A stretch of 64,000 nt of DNA from Gammaproteobacteria bacterium (GCA_008081045.1 VMDC01000013.1:62001-126000), one strand, 5' to 3'; counted from the stretch's first letter, positions 27,771 to 37,853 are shown. Numbers and translations are program-made. Notes: generated by a model from the letters alone, not told the origin.

Positions 27771-28622
27771 TCAGTTGAGCTTTCTAATCGAGTAAATGCG
27801 AGTGCTCTCTGGATCGGGGTTAACAGGCTGAATCGGTTTGTCACCTATGCTATCTGCGGTCTCCATGCCCTCAACAACCCTGCCAATAACCGTATATCGC
27901 CCGTCTAACCAGGGAGCGTCGCTCAGTGAAATGAAAAATTCTGGACCGTTTCTGTTTGGCCCGTCATTTGCGAGGGCCACGATGCCCCGGGTAATGGCTC
28001 TGGTGGGGTATCTGTTCTGGTAGCGATACCCTTCGTATTCGTAAAGCCGCATAACGGTCAGTGACTGCAGCGCATCGATTATGGCGCTTTCCTCGGTTTC
28101 TAGCTGCTCCGGCGAATCGATCCCGAGTTGTCGGTAGAGTGGCTCGAGTACTCTACTGGCGAACTCCTGCTGGCTGTCTGTATTCAGGATAGGGTTGATT
28201 TCCCCTGCTTGAAGTATGACCGGAAGTCGGTCAAGACCGAGGGCGCTCGCATTTATTTCATCAGCCAGATAGTCTCGTGGACGGCCATGAGCATTATGTT
28301 CTGGCGAACCGGCTTGAATGATGAAGTTGGGAATAACCCGGTGAAATTGGCTGCCATTGTAGTAGCGCGGACTTGCCGTGAGGGTTGAATCCGTTTCGAT
28401 AAGCGGTACCTCGCCCACGGTAAACTCGATAAAGCGTGCCACATTCTCCGGCGCTTCTGCGGGCAGCATTTCAATATAGATTGGTCCCGCTGAAGTGGAG
28501 ACCAGCATTAACGGATTGGAGCTGTCTTCCATGGCAAGTCTGGCAGATGCGTAATCCGCATGGCTCTCGAGATGTGCAATCACGGCAAGCGCGAATAATA
28601 AGGGCTTGAGCATAGCAACCAT
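27771..28622 (-). CDS. exported cyclophilin-type peptidyl-prolyl isomerase
   Basis: A 283-residue cyclophilin with an N-terminal signal sequence (MLKPLLFALAVIAHLES) that sends it to the periplasm. The cyclophilin core carries YYNGSQFHRVIPNFIIQAGSPE, including the catalytic Arg and Phe, and later GIVALANDGPNRNGPEFFISLSDAPWLDGRYTVIGRVVEGM. A sizeable insert (about residues 130-195, rich in Glu and Leu) splits the core between these blocks, so the protein is longer than the about 165-190-residue PpiA/PpiB. It should isomerise X-Pro bonds in exported proteins. It converges on dinG. Confidence 0.9.
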   Translation of the reverse strand: MVAMLKPLLFALAVIAHLESHADYASARLAMEDSSNPLMLVSTSAGPIYIEMLPAEAPENVARFIEFTVGEVPLIETDSTLTASPRYYNGSQFHRVIPNFIIQAGSPEHNAHGRPRDYLADEINASALGLDRLPVILQAGEINPILNTDSQQEFASRVLEPLYRQLGIDSPEQLETEESAIIDALQSLTVMRLYEYEGYRYQNRYPTRAITRGIVALANDGPNRNGPEFFISLSDAPWLDGRYTVIGRVVEGMETADSIGDKPIQPVNPDPESTRIYSIRKLN

Positions 28623-28831
28623 TTTGTGCGCGTCAGTTTAGTCAATCCAGAGGTGTTCAGTAGGGCCCTGCCGCCGGTCAGCGGCTGCGTGCATCACAGA
28701 GAACCTGTCTCTCAAAGTGCGCGGCAACATTGTAGAGGTAACGCGGTTTCGGAGGCAATATCCCGAATGCGGCCTTGTTCGCTGAGGCTGAGTTCTGGCT
28801 GACCCGCACGGGGCAGACGAGAAATCGGGAG

Positions 28832-29395
28832 TCAAACTGACTGGAGCGCTACCAGATCTGCTGGCGTGTCGATGTCCATCAGGACAGCGGGATCGGTGAC
28901 TTTGATTGGCATTAGATCCTGCGGATGACGAGCTAAGAGTGATTTGCCGCCCGAATCACCCTGCAGTCCGGCAAGTGATTCAAAATGCTTGCAACCGAAC
29001 ACCACGGGGTTGCCCCGTGTTCCCTCGAATTCTGGTACCACAATGCGGTCTTTATCTGCGGAATTGATGAGCAGGGCGTAAGTCGCTGTGCGCACAAAGG
29101 GCATGTCGCTGAGACAGACAATACAGGCATCCCAATGTCTCGTGAATTTCATGCCAAAAGCCAGTGATGCGCCCATGCCCTGATCCGCATGATCGAAGCA
29201 CTGGATTTGCGATTCATCCGCTTCGAGTGCGCTGACGAGATCGGGGCGGGTTATGATAACAACGTCTTCGACGGCGGCGGACAGCCGATTAAGCGTTTGC
29301 GCGAATACCGTCGATCCGTTATCCATTCTGGCCAGCAACTTGATTCCGCCAAAGCGATTGCTGAACCCTGCTGCGAGTAGAAGAGCACCAATACG
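28832..29395 (-). CDS. MocA-like molybdenum cofactor nucleotidyltransferase
   Basis: A 187-residue NTP-transferase. The start MRIGALLLAAGFSNRFGGIKLLARM is the nucleotide-binding motif of the MobA/MocA family, and CIVCLSDMPFVRTATY holds the metal-binding Asp. PEFEGTRGNPVVFGCKHFESL and GDSGGKSLL are typical of MocA, which adds CMP to molybdopterin for xanthine dehydrogenase-type enzymes. IspD or GlmU-type functions are excluded by length and motifs. The ATG at 29395 is chosen because the motif begins there; 15 further in-frame codons precede it from a TTG. It fits functionally with the XdhC-like gene at 11781. Confidence 0.85.
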   Translation of the reverse strand, partial: RIGALLLAAGFSNRFGGIKLLARMDNGSTVFAQTLNRLSAAVEDVVIITRPDLVSALEADESQIQCFDHADQGMGASLAFGMKFTRHWDACIVCLSDMPFVRTATYALLINSADKDRIVVPEFEGTRGNPVVFGCKHFESLAGLQGDSGGKSLLARHPQDLMPIKVTDPAVLMDIDTPADLVALQSV

Positions 29396-29520
29396 CATGC
29401 GATAGTCTCTGATGGCGGCGCCTTTAACGAAAATCACCAAGTGCCAGGCAGGTTATCGAAACTGGAGTCGACCGGGATCAAGTCCAGCACCGCTCCGAGG
29501 AAGGGCAGCCTGCTCTTAGC

Positions 29521-29901
29521 TCAGTGCAGCGTTTTGTCGGACTTGCGGGTTGGTGAGGCTTCCTGCTGGCGGATTTCAACAACAAATGGCTCCCGGTTAC
29601 CACCCGCAGCCTCAGTTTTTTGCTCAGTCTGCTCTGCGCAGCTTTGGGAATCCGGCCCGCTGGATTGCTTGATATTCGGGTCAAGCTGAAGGGGCGTGGC
29701 CCGTGAGCTGTCTTCTGTTTCTGAAGGAGGCTCGGGGGCATCCTGCTGAGCTCGGAGGGCCTGTTCTCTGAGTTGCTCGCTGAGGTGCTGGCGCAGTCGG
29801 TTGACGACACTGGTCATCACCTCAATCGTTTGGCTGAGCTGATCCAGAGTCATCAACGTGCGCTCTGGATCACTGTCAGCTTGCTTTTCTTTTTCGCTCA
29901 T
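29521..29901 (-). CDS. small hypothetical protein downstream of nrdB
   Basis: Not recognised. The 126-residue product is very acidic and polar. It opens with a short predicted helix/coiled-coil (residues about 14-48, MTLDQLSQTIEVMTSVVNRLR) and continues as a Glu/Gln/Ser/Pro-rich, probably disordered tail with one Cys. It is transcribed in the same direction as nrdA-nrdB, 66 bases after nrdB, and could be part of the same message. The start has AAAGG directly before the ATG, unusually close. Confidence 0.55.
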   Translation of the reverse strand: MSEKEKQADSDPERTLMTLDQLSQTIEVMTSVVNRLRQHLSEQLREQALRAQQDAPEPPSETEDSSRATPLQLDPNIKQSSGPDSQSCAEQTEQKTEAAGGNREPFVVEIRQQEASPTRKSDKTLH

Positions 29902-29967
29902 CCTTTTATGAAATCCCGGCCCGCAGCCTCTCTCAGGAGACCACGGGTTTGCTGTGCCCGCTTGAAC

Positions 29968-31266
29968 TTAGTCCCAGGTAAGTGCTCCGCCTGTCTGATA
30001 TTCGATGACCCGCGTTTCGAAGAAATTTTTCTCCTTGCGCAGATCCATGATTTCAGACATCCATGGGAATGGATTTTCGACACCCTGAAACTGCTCTGGA
30101 AGGCCGATCTGAACGAGTCTTCGGTTGGCGATGAACTGTAGATATTCCTCCATCATTGCGGCATTCATGCCCAGTACCCCTCGAGGCATGGTGTCTCGCG
30201 CATACTCTATCTCAAGCTGCGTCGCTTGAAGGATCATCTGGGTGGCCTCTTCCTTCATTTGATCGGTCCACAGATGAGGGTTCTCCAGTTTGATCTGGTT
30301 GATCATGTCTATGCCAAAGTTCAGATGCATGGACTCGTCCCGAAGAATATACTGAAATTGTTCGGAGGTTCCTGTCATCTTATTACGCCGGCCCATGGAG
30401 AGAATCTGTGTAAAGCCACAGTAAAAGAAGATGCCCTCAAGGCAGCAATAGAAAGCAATGAGGTTCTTGAGCAGGTCCTGATCGTCCTCAGTGGTGCCGG
30501 TTTTGAACTCAGGATTGCTCAGTGACTGTGTGTATTTCAGTCCCCAGGATGCCTTTTTGGCGACGGAAGGAATTTCGTGATACATGTTGAAAATTTCGCC
30601 TTCGTCCATTCCGAGCGATTCAATACAGTACTGATAGGCGTGCGTATGGATCGCTTCTTCGAAGGCTTGCCTCAGAATGTACTGACGGCATTCCGGGTTG
30701 GTGATCAGCCTGTAGATCGCCAGCACCAGGTTGTTTGCAACCAGAGAGTCCGCTGTCGAGAAAAAGCCGAGATTACGTTTGACGATTAAGCGTTCATCTT
30801 CCGTCAGCCCGTTCGGGCTTTTCCAGAGGCTTATGTCAGCGTTCATGTTCACTTCCTGCGGCATCCAGTGGTTGGCGCAGCCGTCTAGGTATTTTTGCCA
30901 GGCCCAGTCATATTTGAATGGGACAAGCTGGTTGAGGTCAGCTCGGCAGTTAATCATGGCCTTATCATCAACCGCCACCCGGTTTGCTGTGCCCTCAAGC
31001 TCTTCCACGCCCGCGCTGACGTCAAGGCTGGACAAATCATCAATCGCTTTCTGCAGGGCATTCTCGTGGCTGGTGCTTTCAGGGGCTTCTGCCTGTGGTG
31101 CGAAACCCTGCGAGCCTGAAGCATCATTTACTGCAGGGGCAGGCTCCAGTGGGAGCTGGCCTGGCGCGGGTGTTTCAGATGCTTCGACTGGCGGCGGGGG
31201 TGGAGGTGCCACTGCCGCGCCAGTTGTTGCTGTGTCTTCTTGATTAAAGTCGTCCCAAGACAACAT
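29968..31266 (-). CDS. nrdB: class Ia ribonucleotide reductase, beta (radical) subunit
   Basis: A 432-residue subunit that houses the di-iron centre and tyrosyl radical used to reduce ribonucleotides. The iron and radical residues are visible in [16 protein letters not shown] (Glu-x2-His-x3-Tyr) and in [12 protein letters not shown]; the upstream carboxylate pair falls in the preceding helix. The C-terminus ends TGGALTWD. An N-terminal extension of about 100 residues, with a run of prolines near residue 22, is longer than in E. coli NrdB and is close to the Pseudomonas form. GAGGT lies before the ATG. It follows nrdA by 55 bases, in one operon. Confidence 0.95.
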   Translation of the reverse strand: MLSWDDFNQEDTATTGAAVAPPPPPPVEASETPAPGQLPLEPAPAVNDASGSQGFAPQAEAPESTSHENALQKAIDDLSSLDVSAGVEELEGTANRVAVDDKAMINCRADLNQLVPFKYDWAWQKYLDGCANHWMPQEVNMNADISLWKSPNGLTEDERLIVKRNLGFFSTADSLVANNLVLAIYRLITNPECRQYILRQAFEEAIHTHAYQYCIESLGMDEGEIFNMYHEIPSVAKKASWGLKYTQSLSNPEFKTGTTEDDQDLLKNLIAFYCCLEGIFFYCGFTQILSMGRRNKMTGTSEQFQYILRDESMHLNFGIDMINQIKLENPHLWTDQMKEEATQMILQATQLEIEYARDTMPRGVLGMNAAMMEEYLQFIANRRLVQIGLPEQFQGVENPFPWMSEIMDLRKEKNFFETRVIEYQTGGALTWD

Positions 31267-31321
31267 TGTGAGTACCTCTTTGTATTAACAATTTCTCAAT
31301 GAATCGATGTTGTTGGTTTGA

Positions 31322-34177
31322 TTATTGACAAGCTTCGCATTCCGGGTCATCCAGAGAGCAAGCTTTGGGTATGGCTGCTGCGGTCGGCTCCGCTGACACC
31401 TTGTTCAGGCTGTGGTCAGAGACTGTCGATTTTTCGGTAGTCGTCGCTGCCAATGCTCTTAAGTAGTAGGTTGTCTTTAATCCACGTAACCAGGCCATTC
31501 GATAAGTGACGTCCAGTTTTTTACCGCTGGCGCCGGCGACGTAAAGATTCAGTGACTGAGCCTGGTCGATCCACTTCTGACGACGGCTTGCTGCGTCTAC
31601 CAGCCAGCGTGGCTCAACTTCAAAGGCGGTGGCGTAGATCTGTTTGATCTCTGTGGGCACACGATCAATGTTCTGGACGCTCCCCTCATAGTATTTGAGG
31701 TCATTGACCATGACGTTGTCCCAGAGATTGAGCCGTTTCAGGTCATTCACCAGATAAGGGTTGACCACGGTGAATTCTCCGGAGAGATTCGATTTCACGT
31801 ACAGGTTCTGATAGGTAGGCTCAATGGACTGTGAGACGCCGGTGATATTGGCTATCGTGGCAGTCGGCGCGATCGCCAGGACATTTGAATTGCGCATGCC
31901 TCCCGTTTTTATGCGAGCCCGCAGGCTGTCCCAGTCCAGGCGTTGGTCCAGGTTCACATCAAGGTAATCGCTGCCCCGAATCTCCTGAAGTTTCTTCAGT
32001 GAATCTATGGGTAGAATGCCCTGATCCCACAGAGAGCCCTCGTAGGTTTCATAGCGCCCCCTTTCTTCCGCAAGAATGTTTGATGCGCTTATAGCATAGT
32101 AACTGATCATCTCCATGGAGATATCCGCGAACTCTACTGCCTGCTCTGACGCATAGGCGATGCGCTGTTTATAGAGCGCATCCTGGAATCCCATCACGCC
32201 CATGCCGACCGGGCGATGTTTCAGATTGGAGTTTTTGGCCTGATCCACCGAGTAGTAGTTGATATCGATGACGTTATCGAGCATTCGTATGGCTGTGGTA
32301 ATCGTCTTCTTCAGCTTTTCCTGATTGAGACCGTTCTCGTCGACATGGTTGACCAGATTCACTGATCCCAAGTTACAGACAGCAATTTCGTCCTGACTGG
32401 TGTTCAGGGTGATCTCTGTGCACAGGTTTGAAGAATGTATGGTGCCTACATGCTGCTGCGGTGAACGAACGTTGCAGGTGTCCTTGAACGTTATCCAGGG
32501 ATGGCCCGTTTCAAAGAGCATAGACAGCATTTTGCGCCATAAATCGGCCGCTTTCACGGTCTTGTAAGGCCTGATTTCTCCGGCCGCTGCCCGACGCTCA
32601 TACTCTTCATATTTCCGTTCGAATTCGATGCCGTGCAAATCGTGCAGCTCTGGCACGGTGTTTGGCGAAAACAGGGTCCATTCCTGCTCATTGAATACCC
32701 GCTTCATGAATAAATCTGGAATCCAGTTTGCCGTATTCATGTCGTGCGCCCGGCGCCTGTCATCGCCGGTGTTTTTGCGCAGTTCCAGAAATTCTTCGAT
32801 GTCCAGGTGCCAGCTCTCCAGGTAGGAGCACACAGCGCCTTTCCGTTTGCCGCCCTGATTAACCGCAACCGCGGTGTCATTTACCACTTTCAGGAACGGC
32901 ACCACACCCTGACTTTTTCCATTGGTTCCAGTGATGTGTGCGCCCAGAGCCCGAACTGGAGTCCAGTCATTGCCCAACCCACCGGCCCATTTTGACAGCA
33001 TCGCGTTGTCCCGGATTGCTGAGTAGATGCCAAACAGGTCGTCGGGTACGGTAGTTAAAAAGCAGGATGAGAGCTGGGGCCGCAACGTCCCGGAATTAAA
33101 AAGCTGAGGTGTCGATACCATGTAATCGAAGCTCGACAGCAGATTGTAAAATTCAATCGCGCGCTGTTCTTTATTGTCTTCTTCCGATGCCAGACCCATG
33201 GCCACCCGCATATAAAAGACCTGTGGCAATTCGAACCGGGTGCCTTCACTGTGGATGAAGTAGCGATCGTAGAGAGTCTGGAGACCAAGGTAGGTAAACT
33301 GTTGGTCTCTTTCCGCTTTGAGAGCCTCACCCAGCACGCCCAAATCAAATTCAAGCAGGTGGGGGGACAGCAATCCCAATTCCACCCCTTTCTCAATGTA
33401 CAGCTTCAGCGTGGCCGCATATCGGTAGTGCATCTCGGACTGCGTAGCCGCTTCGCTGATGCCGAGAAAGCTGAGCGCTTCAGAGCGCAGCGTATCCATC
33501 AGCAGGCGAGCGGTTACGTAAGAGTAGTTCGGATCCTTTTCTACCATTGTCCTGGCGGTCATCACCAACGATGTACGGACGTCTTCCATTTTTACGCCAG
33601 GATAGAGATTCTTCAGTGTTTCGCTGTAGATCGTGTCGGCCGAGACGTCTTCCAGACCTTCGCAGGCTTCGTCAATGACGGTCCGGAGCCGAGCAGTGTC
33701 CAGCGGGCCCTGATGCCCATCCTCAAAGGTGACATTAATCACCGTTTCTTTAGGTTGCTGGAGTTCAGATTGCTGCTCGCGCATGCGCGTGCGATCCGCT
33801 CTGTAGATGACATAGCTGCGCGCAATTTTGTGCTCGCCAGTACGCATCAGCGCCAGCTCAACCTGATCCTGTATATCTTCTATATGTATGGTGCCGCCGG
33901 AAGGCATGCGCCTTTTGAATATGTCTGTGATCTGACTACTCAGCTGAGCAACAGATTCATGAATTCTGGACGATGCAGCCGCTGTACCGCCTTCCACAGC
34001 GAGATAAGCTTTGGTAATGGCTACAGAGATTTTTGATTCGTCATAGGCGACGACGGCGCCATTGCGCTTGATGACCCTTAGTTGCCCTGGGGCTGTTGAG
34101 GGGGTCTTTTGGGCTTCTTTTACGCCGGGGTTCGAGCCCGCGGCCGGGCCGTTGCTGGCCTGTACATCTGTTTGCAT
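31322..34177 (-). CDS. nrdA: class Ia ribonucleotide reductase, alpha (catalytic) subunit
   Basis: A 951-residue catalytic subunit. Two ATP-cone domains are present at the N-terminus: LRVIKRNGAVVAYDESKISVAI (about residues 32-125) and a second from about 145 to 240 that is less canonical. This is the Pseudomonas-type arrangement, in which the first cone senses ATP/dATP. The core includes TPQLFNSGTLRPQLSSCFL, NLCTEITLNTSQDEIAVCNLGSVNL and the barrel loop up to APTATIANITGVSQSIEP. The C-terminus ends CEACQ, the thiol pair that re-reduces the active site. GGAG precedes the ATG. A likely NrdR operator lies about 310 bases upstream. Confidence 0.96.
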   Translation of the reverse strand: MQTDVQASNGPAAGSNPGVKEAQKTPSTAPGQLRVIKRNGAVVAYDESKISVAITKAYLAVEGGTAAASSRIHESVAQLSSQITDIFKRRMPSGGTIHIEDIQDQVELALMRTGEHKIARSYVIYRADRTRMREQQSELQQPKETVINVTFEDGHQGPLDTARLRTVIDEACEGLEDVSADTIYSETLKNLYPGVKMEDVRTSLVMTARTMVEKDPNYSYVTARLLMDTLRSEALSFLGISEAATQSEMHYRYAATLKLYIEKGVELGLLSPHLLEFDLGVLGEALKAERDQQFTYLGLQTLYDRYFIHSEGTRFELPQVFYMRVAMGLASEEDNKEQRAIEFYNLLSSFDYMVSTPQLFNSGTLRPQLSSCFLTTVPDDLFGIYSAIRDNAMLSKWAGGLGNDWTPVRALGAHITGTNGKSQGVVPFLKVVNDTAVAVNQGGKRKGAVCSYLESWHLDIEEFLELRKNTGDDRRRAHDMNTANWIPDLFMKRVFNEQEWTLFSPNTVPELHDLHGIEFERKYEEYERRAAAGEIRPYKTVKAADLWRKMLSMLFETGHPWITFKDTCNVRSPQQHVGTIHSSNLCTEITLNTSQDEIAVCNLGSVNLVNHVDENGLNQEKLKKTITTAIRMLDNVIDINYYSVDQAKNSNLKHRPVGMGVMGFQDALYKQRIAYASEQAVEFADISMEMISYYAISASNILAEERGRYETYEGSLWDQGILPIDSLKKLQEIRGSDYLDVNLDQRLDWDSLRARIKTGGMRNSNVLAIAPTATIANITGVSQSIEPTYQNLYVKSNLSGEFTVVNPYLVNDLKRLNLWDNVMVNDLKYYEGSVQNIDRVPTEIKQIYATAFEVEPRWLVDAASRRQKWIDQAQSLNLYVAGASGKKLDVTYRMAWLRGLKTTYYLRALAATTTEKSTVSDHSLNKVSAEPTAAAIPKACSLDDPECEACQ

Positions 34178-34989
34178 GAAGTGCTCCGAATTCGATCTTT
34201 ACTGCGAGGCTCACTGCCTCTTATTGTTTTTTCTCTACTTGGCCGCAACTCTTGTCTGAACTCTTTGACCTTAACTTCTGGCCAGTTGAGCTTCGCGGTG
34301 CTCTGCCTCTCTGTAATGACTGTTCGCGGCTATGTCTCGCGGTTTTTTCTGCCTGCTTTTTGATTCTCTGGCTCCCTGATACCGACATTCTGCTTGCGAT
34401 TGCAGAATAACCACGGCTAGCCCGGTCGCCCGACTGGCCTTACCCCTTCTGCTGCTCCGCTTTGTGCGTTTCCAGGGTGAAGCGCCTATACTATATATTG
34501 TGTTTTTGGCGCTGGACTTTAGTTTTTTTTACGTCCGGCTTGGGTTTTTTTGCCGTTGCCTTTGTTTTCCGTCTCAGGTCCAGACTCGTCGGCCCCGTGG
34601 GGCGGTATCCATGACGGGTTTCACGCCCGCGCTACGCCATCCAATGAGCCGGTCGAGTGGACCCGGCGGCTGACAGATGATGGGATTTACTGCCTTGCCT
34701 GCAGCGCAAATGCACAATATCTGGGATGGAATCGCGCCAGCAGCACAAGATAATGAGGTTTCTGCCAGTTTGCAAGCGATTTTCCTGTGTGTTTTCTGTG
34801 GGAAAAATGTGAATTAAACCTGCTTTGCACAGAGTTGGTGCAGGGTCGGGCGGTCTTGTGCTCCTGGCTGTCCGTCTGGCTAAAATTTAACCAACTTTGA
34901 AGGCGCGGCGGGTCTTGTCAGTGCTATTTCGGGTGAATGACGTCTGACAGTGGGCACCACTAGATGTTGTGGTTGCAAGTGAGGCTGGC
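34178..34989. other. 812-base regulatory gap upstream of nrdA
   Basis: No gene was found between argF and nrdA. It contains an NrdR-box-like site (34488-34503) and probably a long nrdA leader of about 300 bases. T-rich runs near 34520-34550 look like AT-rich promoter DNA. A TGTGGGAAA near 34798 matches seven of nine positions of a DnaA box, too weak to call. No argF terminator with a stem and T-run was recognised. Confidence 0.5.
34488..34503 (-). promoter_or_regulatory. NrdR-box-like operator upstream of nrdA
   Basis: The 16 bases ATACTATATATTGTGT match the NrdR consensus ACACWATATATWGTGT at nearly every position. NrdR represses ribonucleotide reductase genes when dATP is high and normally binds two boxes about 31-32 bases apart. 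A second box was not found at that distance on either side. On the minus strand the site overlaps a TATAGT that could be the nrdA -10 box, placing the start of transcription about 300 bases before the gene. Confidence 0.6.
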
Positions 34990-35883
34990 TCAGCTGAGCA
35001 GAAATTCGATCAGTGCCTTTTGGGAATGCATCCGATTCTCCGCCTCCTGCCAAACCACTGAGGCGGAGGAATCGATTACGTCTGCTGTGACTTCCTCTCC
35101 GCGATGCGCTGGCAGGCAGTGCATGAACAGCGCGTCCGCGGCGGCTTGCGCCATCAGGTCCGATGTCACCTGAAAACCACCAAACTGCTGTATGCGTTGA
35201 AGAGCCTCTGCTTCGCTACCCATGGATGCCCAGACATCGGTTACCACGAGATCAGCACCTCGAGCGGCTTGGGCCGGATCATCGGCCAGACGCACGCAGT
35301 GCTTGTTGTCTTTCAGTAATTGAGGATTTGGTTCATAGCCCGGTGGGCAGGCAATTGACAGTGAGAATCCGAAAGCCGCCGCTGCATTGATGTACGACTG
35401 GCACATGTTGTTTCCATCGCCGATCCAGGCCACACGCGCGTCTCTGATAGACCCTCTGACTTCCATGAAGGTCTGAACGTCAGCCAGAAGCTGGCAGGGA
35501 TGAAAGTCATCGCTGAGCGCATTGATTACAGGAACACGGGAATAGGCTGCGAACTCTTCGAGTTGACTATGAGCATGCGTGCGCACAGCGACCAGATCCA
35601 CCATGCTTGAGATCACTCTCGCGGTATCGGCAACCGGTTCTCCGCGGCCGGTTTGTGAGTCGCTATCCGTGAGGAAAACCGCAGAGCCGCCAAGTTGGTT
35701 CATCGCGACCTCGAAAGCGACTCGGGTCCGGGTAGACGCTTTAGAGAAGATCAGCCCCAGGGTCTTGAGCTCAGCTCGCACGGCTTGCTGAGGATCCTGC
35801 TTCAATTCAATGGCACGTTTAACTATCGTCTCTAGCTCACGCTGAGACACGTCTTTTAAGGTGAGAAAATGCTGTTTAGTCAT
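34990..35883 (-). CDS. argF: ornithine carbamoyltransferase
   Basis: A 297-residue enzyme that makes citrulline from ornithine and carbamoyl phosphate in arginine synthesis. The carbamoyl-phosphate motif SKASTRTRVAFEVAMNQLGG and the ornithine/Cys loop FMHCLPAHRGEEV are present, as is DDFHPCQLLADVQTFME. The DSDSQTGRGEPVADTARV loop matches anabolic ArgF. The length is slightly below the usual 305-330, with no missing block. argG, the next enzyme of the pathway, is at 40337. It is divergent from the hyuB-like gene. Confidence 0.95.
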   Translation of the reverse strand: MTKQHFLTLKDVSQRELETIVKRAIELKQDPQQAVRAELKTLGLIFSKASTRTRVAFEVAMNQLGGSAVFLTDSDSQTGRGEPVADTARVISSMVDLVAVRTHAHSQLEEFAAYSRVPVINALSDDFHPCQLLADVQTFMEVRGSIRDARVAWIGDGNNMCQSYINAAAAFGFSLSIACPPGYEPNPQLLKDNKHCVRLADDPAQAARGADLVVTDVWASMGSEAEALQRIQQFGGFQVTSDLMAQAAADALFMHCLPAHRGEEVTADVIDSSASVVWQEAENRMHSQKALIEFLLS

Positions 35884-36114
35884 GAGGTTTGGTCACGTCC
35901 AGCCGATAGGGCACAGCCCCCAGAGCTGCATCTTAAGTTCAGCTGGTTGCGGTCATGTTGTCTGGTGGTGTTTGCGGAACCGCCTGAGTGCGGATTATAG
36001 CGAAGTGTGTCGAAGTAGCCAGTTCTGCCACGTCGGCAATTGTCACTCAAGGACGCATCAAGTAATCTGCCGTGCTGATAAGACACCGCTGAAACAGACT
36101 GAGATATTCGTGAC

Positions 36115-37656
36115 GTGAATGCTATAGAGCTGAAGCTTTTCGCCAGCCGGATTGCCGCCATTTGTGATGAAATGGGCGTCGTGCTACGCCGGGCTGCTTT
36201 TTCTCCGAATATCAAAGATCGGCTGGATTTCTCCTGCGCGCTCTTTGGTCAAGATGGACAACTGATCGGCCAGGCAGCGCACATCCCCGTTCATCTCGGG
36301 AGTATGGCGTTTGCCATGGGAGATTTGGTTCGCCAGAGAGCCTGGCGCCCGGCAGACATGCTGGTGGTTAATGACCCCTACCTCGGTGGCACCCATCTGC
36401 CGGATGTAACGGTTATCGCGCCTGTCTTTGTTCGAGATATCCTCGTCGGCTTTGTCGCCAACCGCGCGCATCATGCCAACATCGGCTGTGAAACACCGGG
36501 CTCCATGCCGGTGTCTCAGCATCTTGAAGAAGAAGGGATCGTCATTCCTCCGACCTTGTTGTTCTCCTCAGGCCAGCTTCAACAATCCTGCCTCGATCTT
36601 TTGCAGATGCCTGCCGGCGCATTAGAAGGGGATCTGGCTGCACAGGTTGGTGCGAATCAGCTTGGCGTTCAGCGGTTCTGCGAATTGGTCGGTGAGCTTA
36701 GCAGTACCTCATTCAAGGCCGGTGTGCGTGAGCTGGACGCCTATGCTGATCGGATCATGGCGAAGCTGATCGGTGCTTTAACTCCCGGTAATTACAGCTT
36801 TGAAGATTTTCTCGACGACGACGGTTTCGGCAGTTCAGCCATTCCGCTTTCTCTGAGTTTGACTGTTGAGGCGCAGAGCGTTGAGCTGGACTTTACCGGC
36901 TCGTCAAACATGGTGCCAGGTAACCTTAATTGTCCGGAATCAGTGGTTGCTGCTGCCGTTTACTATTGCTTTCGCTGCCTGTTGCCGGAGGAGTCTCCTT
37001 CCTGTTCGGGCTTGTTCCGAAGATTGAAAATACTGACCAAGCCGCGCTCTATTCTGAACGCCGAGCGTCCGGCAGCCGTTGCGGCGGGTAACGTGGAAAC
37101 ATCAACGCGCCTGGTGGATTTAATATTCGGGGCGCTGGCCCAGATTTTACCTGAGCAAATTCCGGCGGCGAGTCAGGGTACGATGAACAATATTGCGCTG
37201 GGTCGGATAGATCCCGCTTCGGGGGTGCGCTGGGATTACTATGAAACGGTAGCTGGCGGTCTGGGAGCCGGTCCGCGCGCCGATGGCCTGAGTTGTGCTC
37301 AAAGTCATATGACGAATACGTTGAACACACCGGTTGAGGTTCTTGAAATGTCCTACCCGCTGCGGGTGACTCGTTATTCAGAAAGGCAGGGGAGCGGCGG
37401 TGCGGGCAAATCTCGTGGCGGTAATGGAGTGATCAAAGAGTATGAATTTTTAGAGCCAGCACAGTTGACGTTGTTGACAGAGCGGCGCAGGTTTGCGCCT
37501 TGGGGGCTGGCTGGTGGAGAAGATGGTGCGAAGGGAGAGAACCTGTTGAACGGTCATAGTCTTCCTGGCAAGTGCTCCTTATCAGTCGAGGCCGGTGATC
37601 GTCTCGAAATTCGGACTCCCGGAGGAGGCGGTTGGGGGCTTTTCGAGCCCCGGTAA
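36115..37656 (+). CDS. hydantoinase B / 5-oxoprolinase family protein, without a HyuA partner
   Basis: A 513-residue HyuB-type subunit. It starts NAIELKLFASRIAAICDEMGVVLRRAAFSPNIKDRLDFSCALFG, the typical HyuB N-terminus, and contains DMLVVNDPYLGGTHLPDVTVIAPVF and NRAHHANIGCETPGSMP, where metal and substrate ligands are expected. The C-terminus ends RTPGGGGWG. HyuB works with the ATP-binding subunit HyuA to hydrolyse hydantoins or related cyclic amides such as 5-oxoproline. No hyuA lies on either side, so the partner is elsewhere or absent. The start is GTG. Confidence 0.88.
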   Translation: MNAIELKLFASRIAAICDEMGVVLRRAAFSPNIKDRLDFSCALFGQDGQLIGQAAHIPVHLGSMAFAMGDLVRQRAWRPADMLVVNDPYLGGTHLPDVTVIAPVFVRDILVGFVANRAHHANIGCETPGSMPVSQHLEEEGIVIPPTLLFSSGQLQQSCLDLLQMPAGALEGDLAAQVGANQLGVQRFCELVGELSSTSFKAGVRELDAYADRIMAKLIGALTPGNYSFEDFLDDDGFGSSAIPLSLSLTVEAQSVELDFTGSSNMVPGNLNCPESVVAAAVYYCFRCLLPEESPSCSGLFRRLKILTKPRSILNAERPAAVAAGNVETSTRLVDLIFGALAQILPEQIPAASQGTMNNIALGRIDPASGVRWDYYETVAGGLGAGPRADGLSCAQSHMTNTLNTPVEVLEMSYPLRVTRYSERQGSGGAGKSRGGNGVIKEYEFLEPAQLTLLTERRRFAPWGLAGGEDGAKGENLLNGHSLPGKCSLSVEAGDRLEIRTPGGGGWGLFEPR

Positions 37657-37853
37657 TTTTCGGCAGGACGATGGCGAGACCACAGCGGTTTGATATCGCT
37701 CTTTAGAGTCTGAATTGCCGCCAGCTAAGGGGCGCTGGTTATCTGCGCTCAAAGCGTTTATCGCGCATTCTTCAGTCTTCAGTCCCCGCCTGGCGAGTCT
37801 TGTTCAGTAATCCAGATGGCCGGAGCCACCCCGGGCTGCTGGCTGGCTCTAAA

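Noticed and set aside
28638..28835. 65-codon minus-strand frame after the MocA-like gene
   Set aside because: It has an Arg/Thr/Pro-rich, shadow-like composition and no ribosome-binding site.
33251..34036. 261-codon plus-strand frame opposite nrdA
   Set aside because: It is complementary to the conserved nrdA coding sequence, and its composition (many His, Gln, Arg) is that of an antisense shadow.
34464..34673. 69-codon plus-strand frame across the NrdR box
   Set aside because: It has no ribosome-binding site, low-quality composition and overlaps the regulatory site.
34790..34815. DnaA-box-like TGTGGGAAA upstream of nrdA
   Set aside because: Only seven of nine positions match and no cluster of boxes is present.
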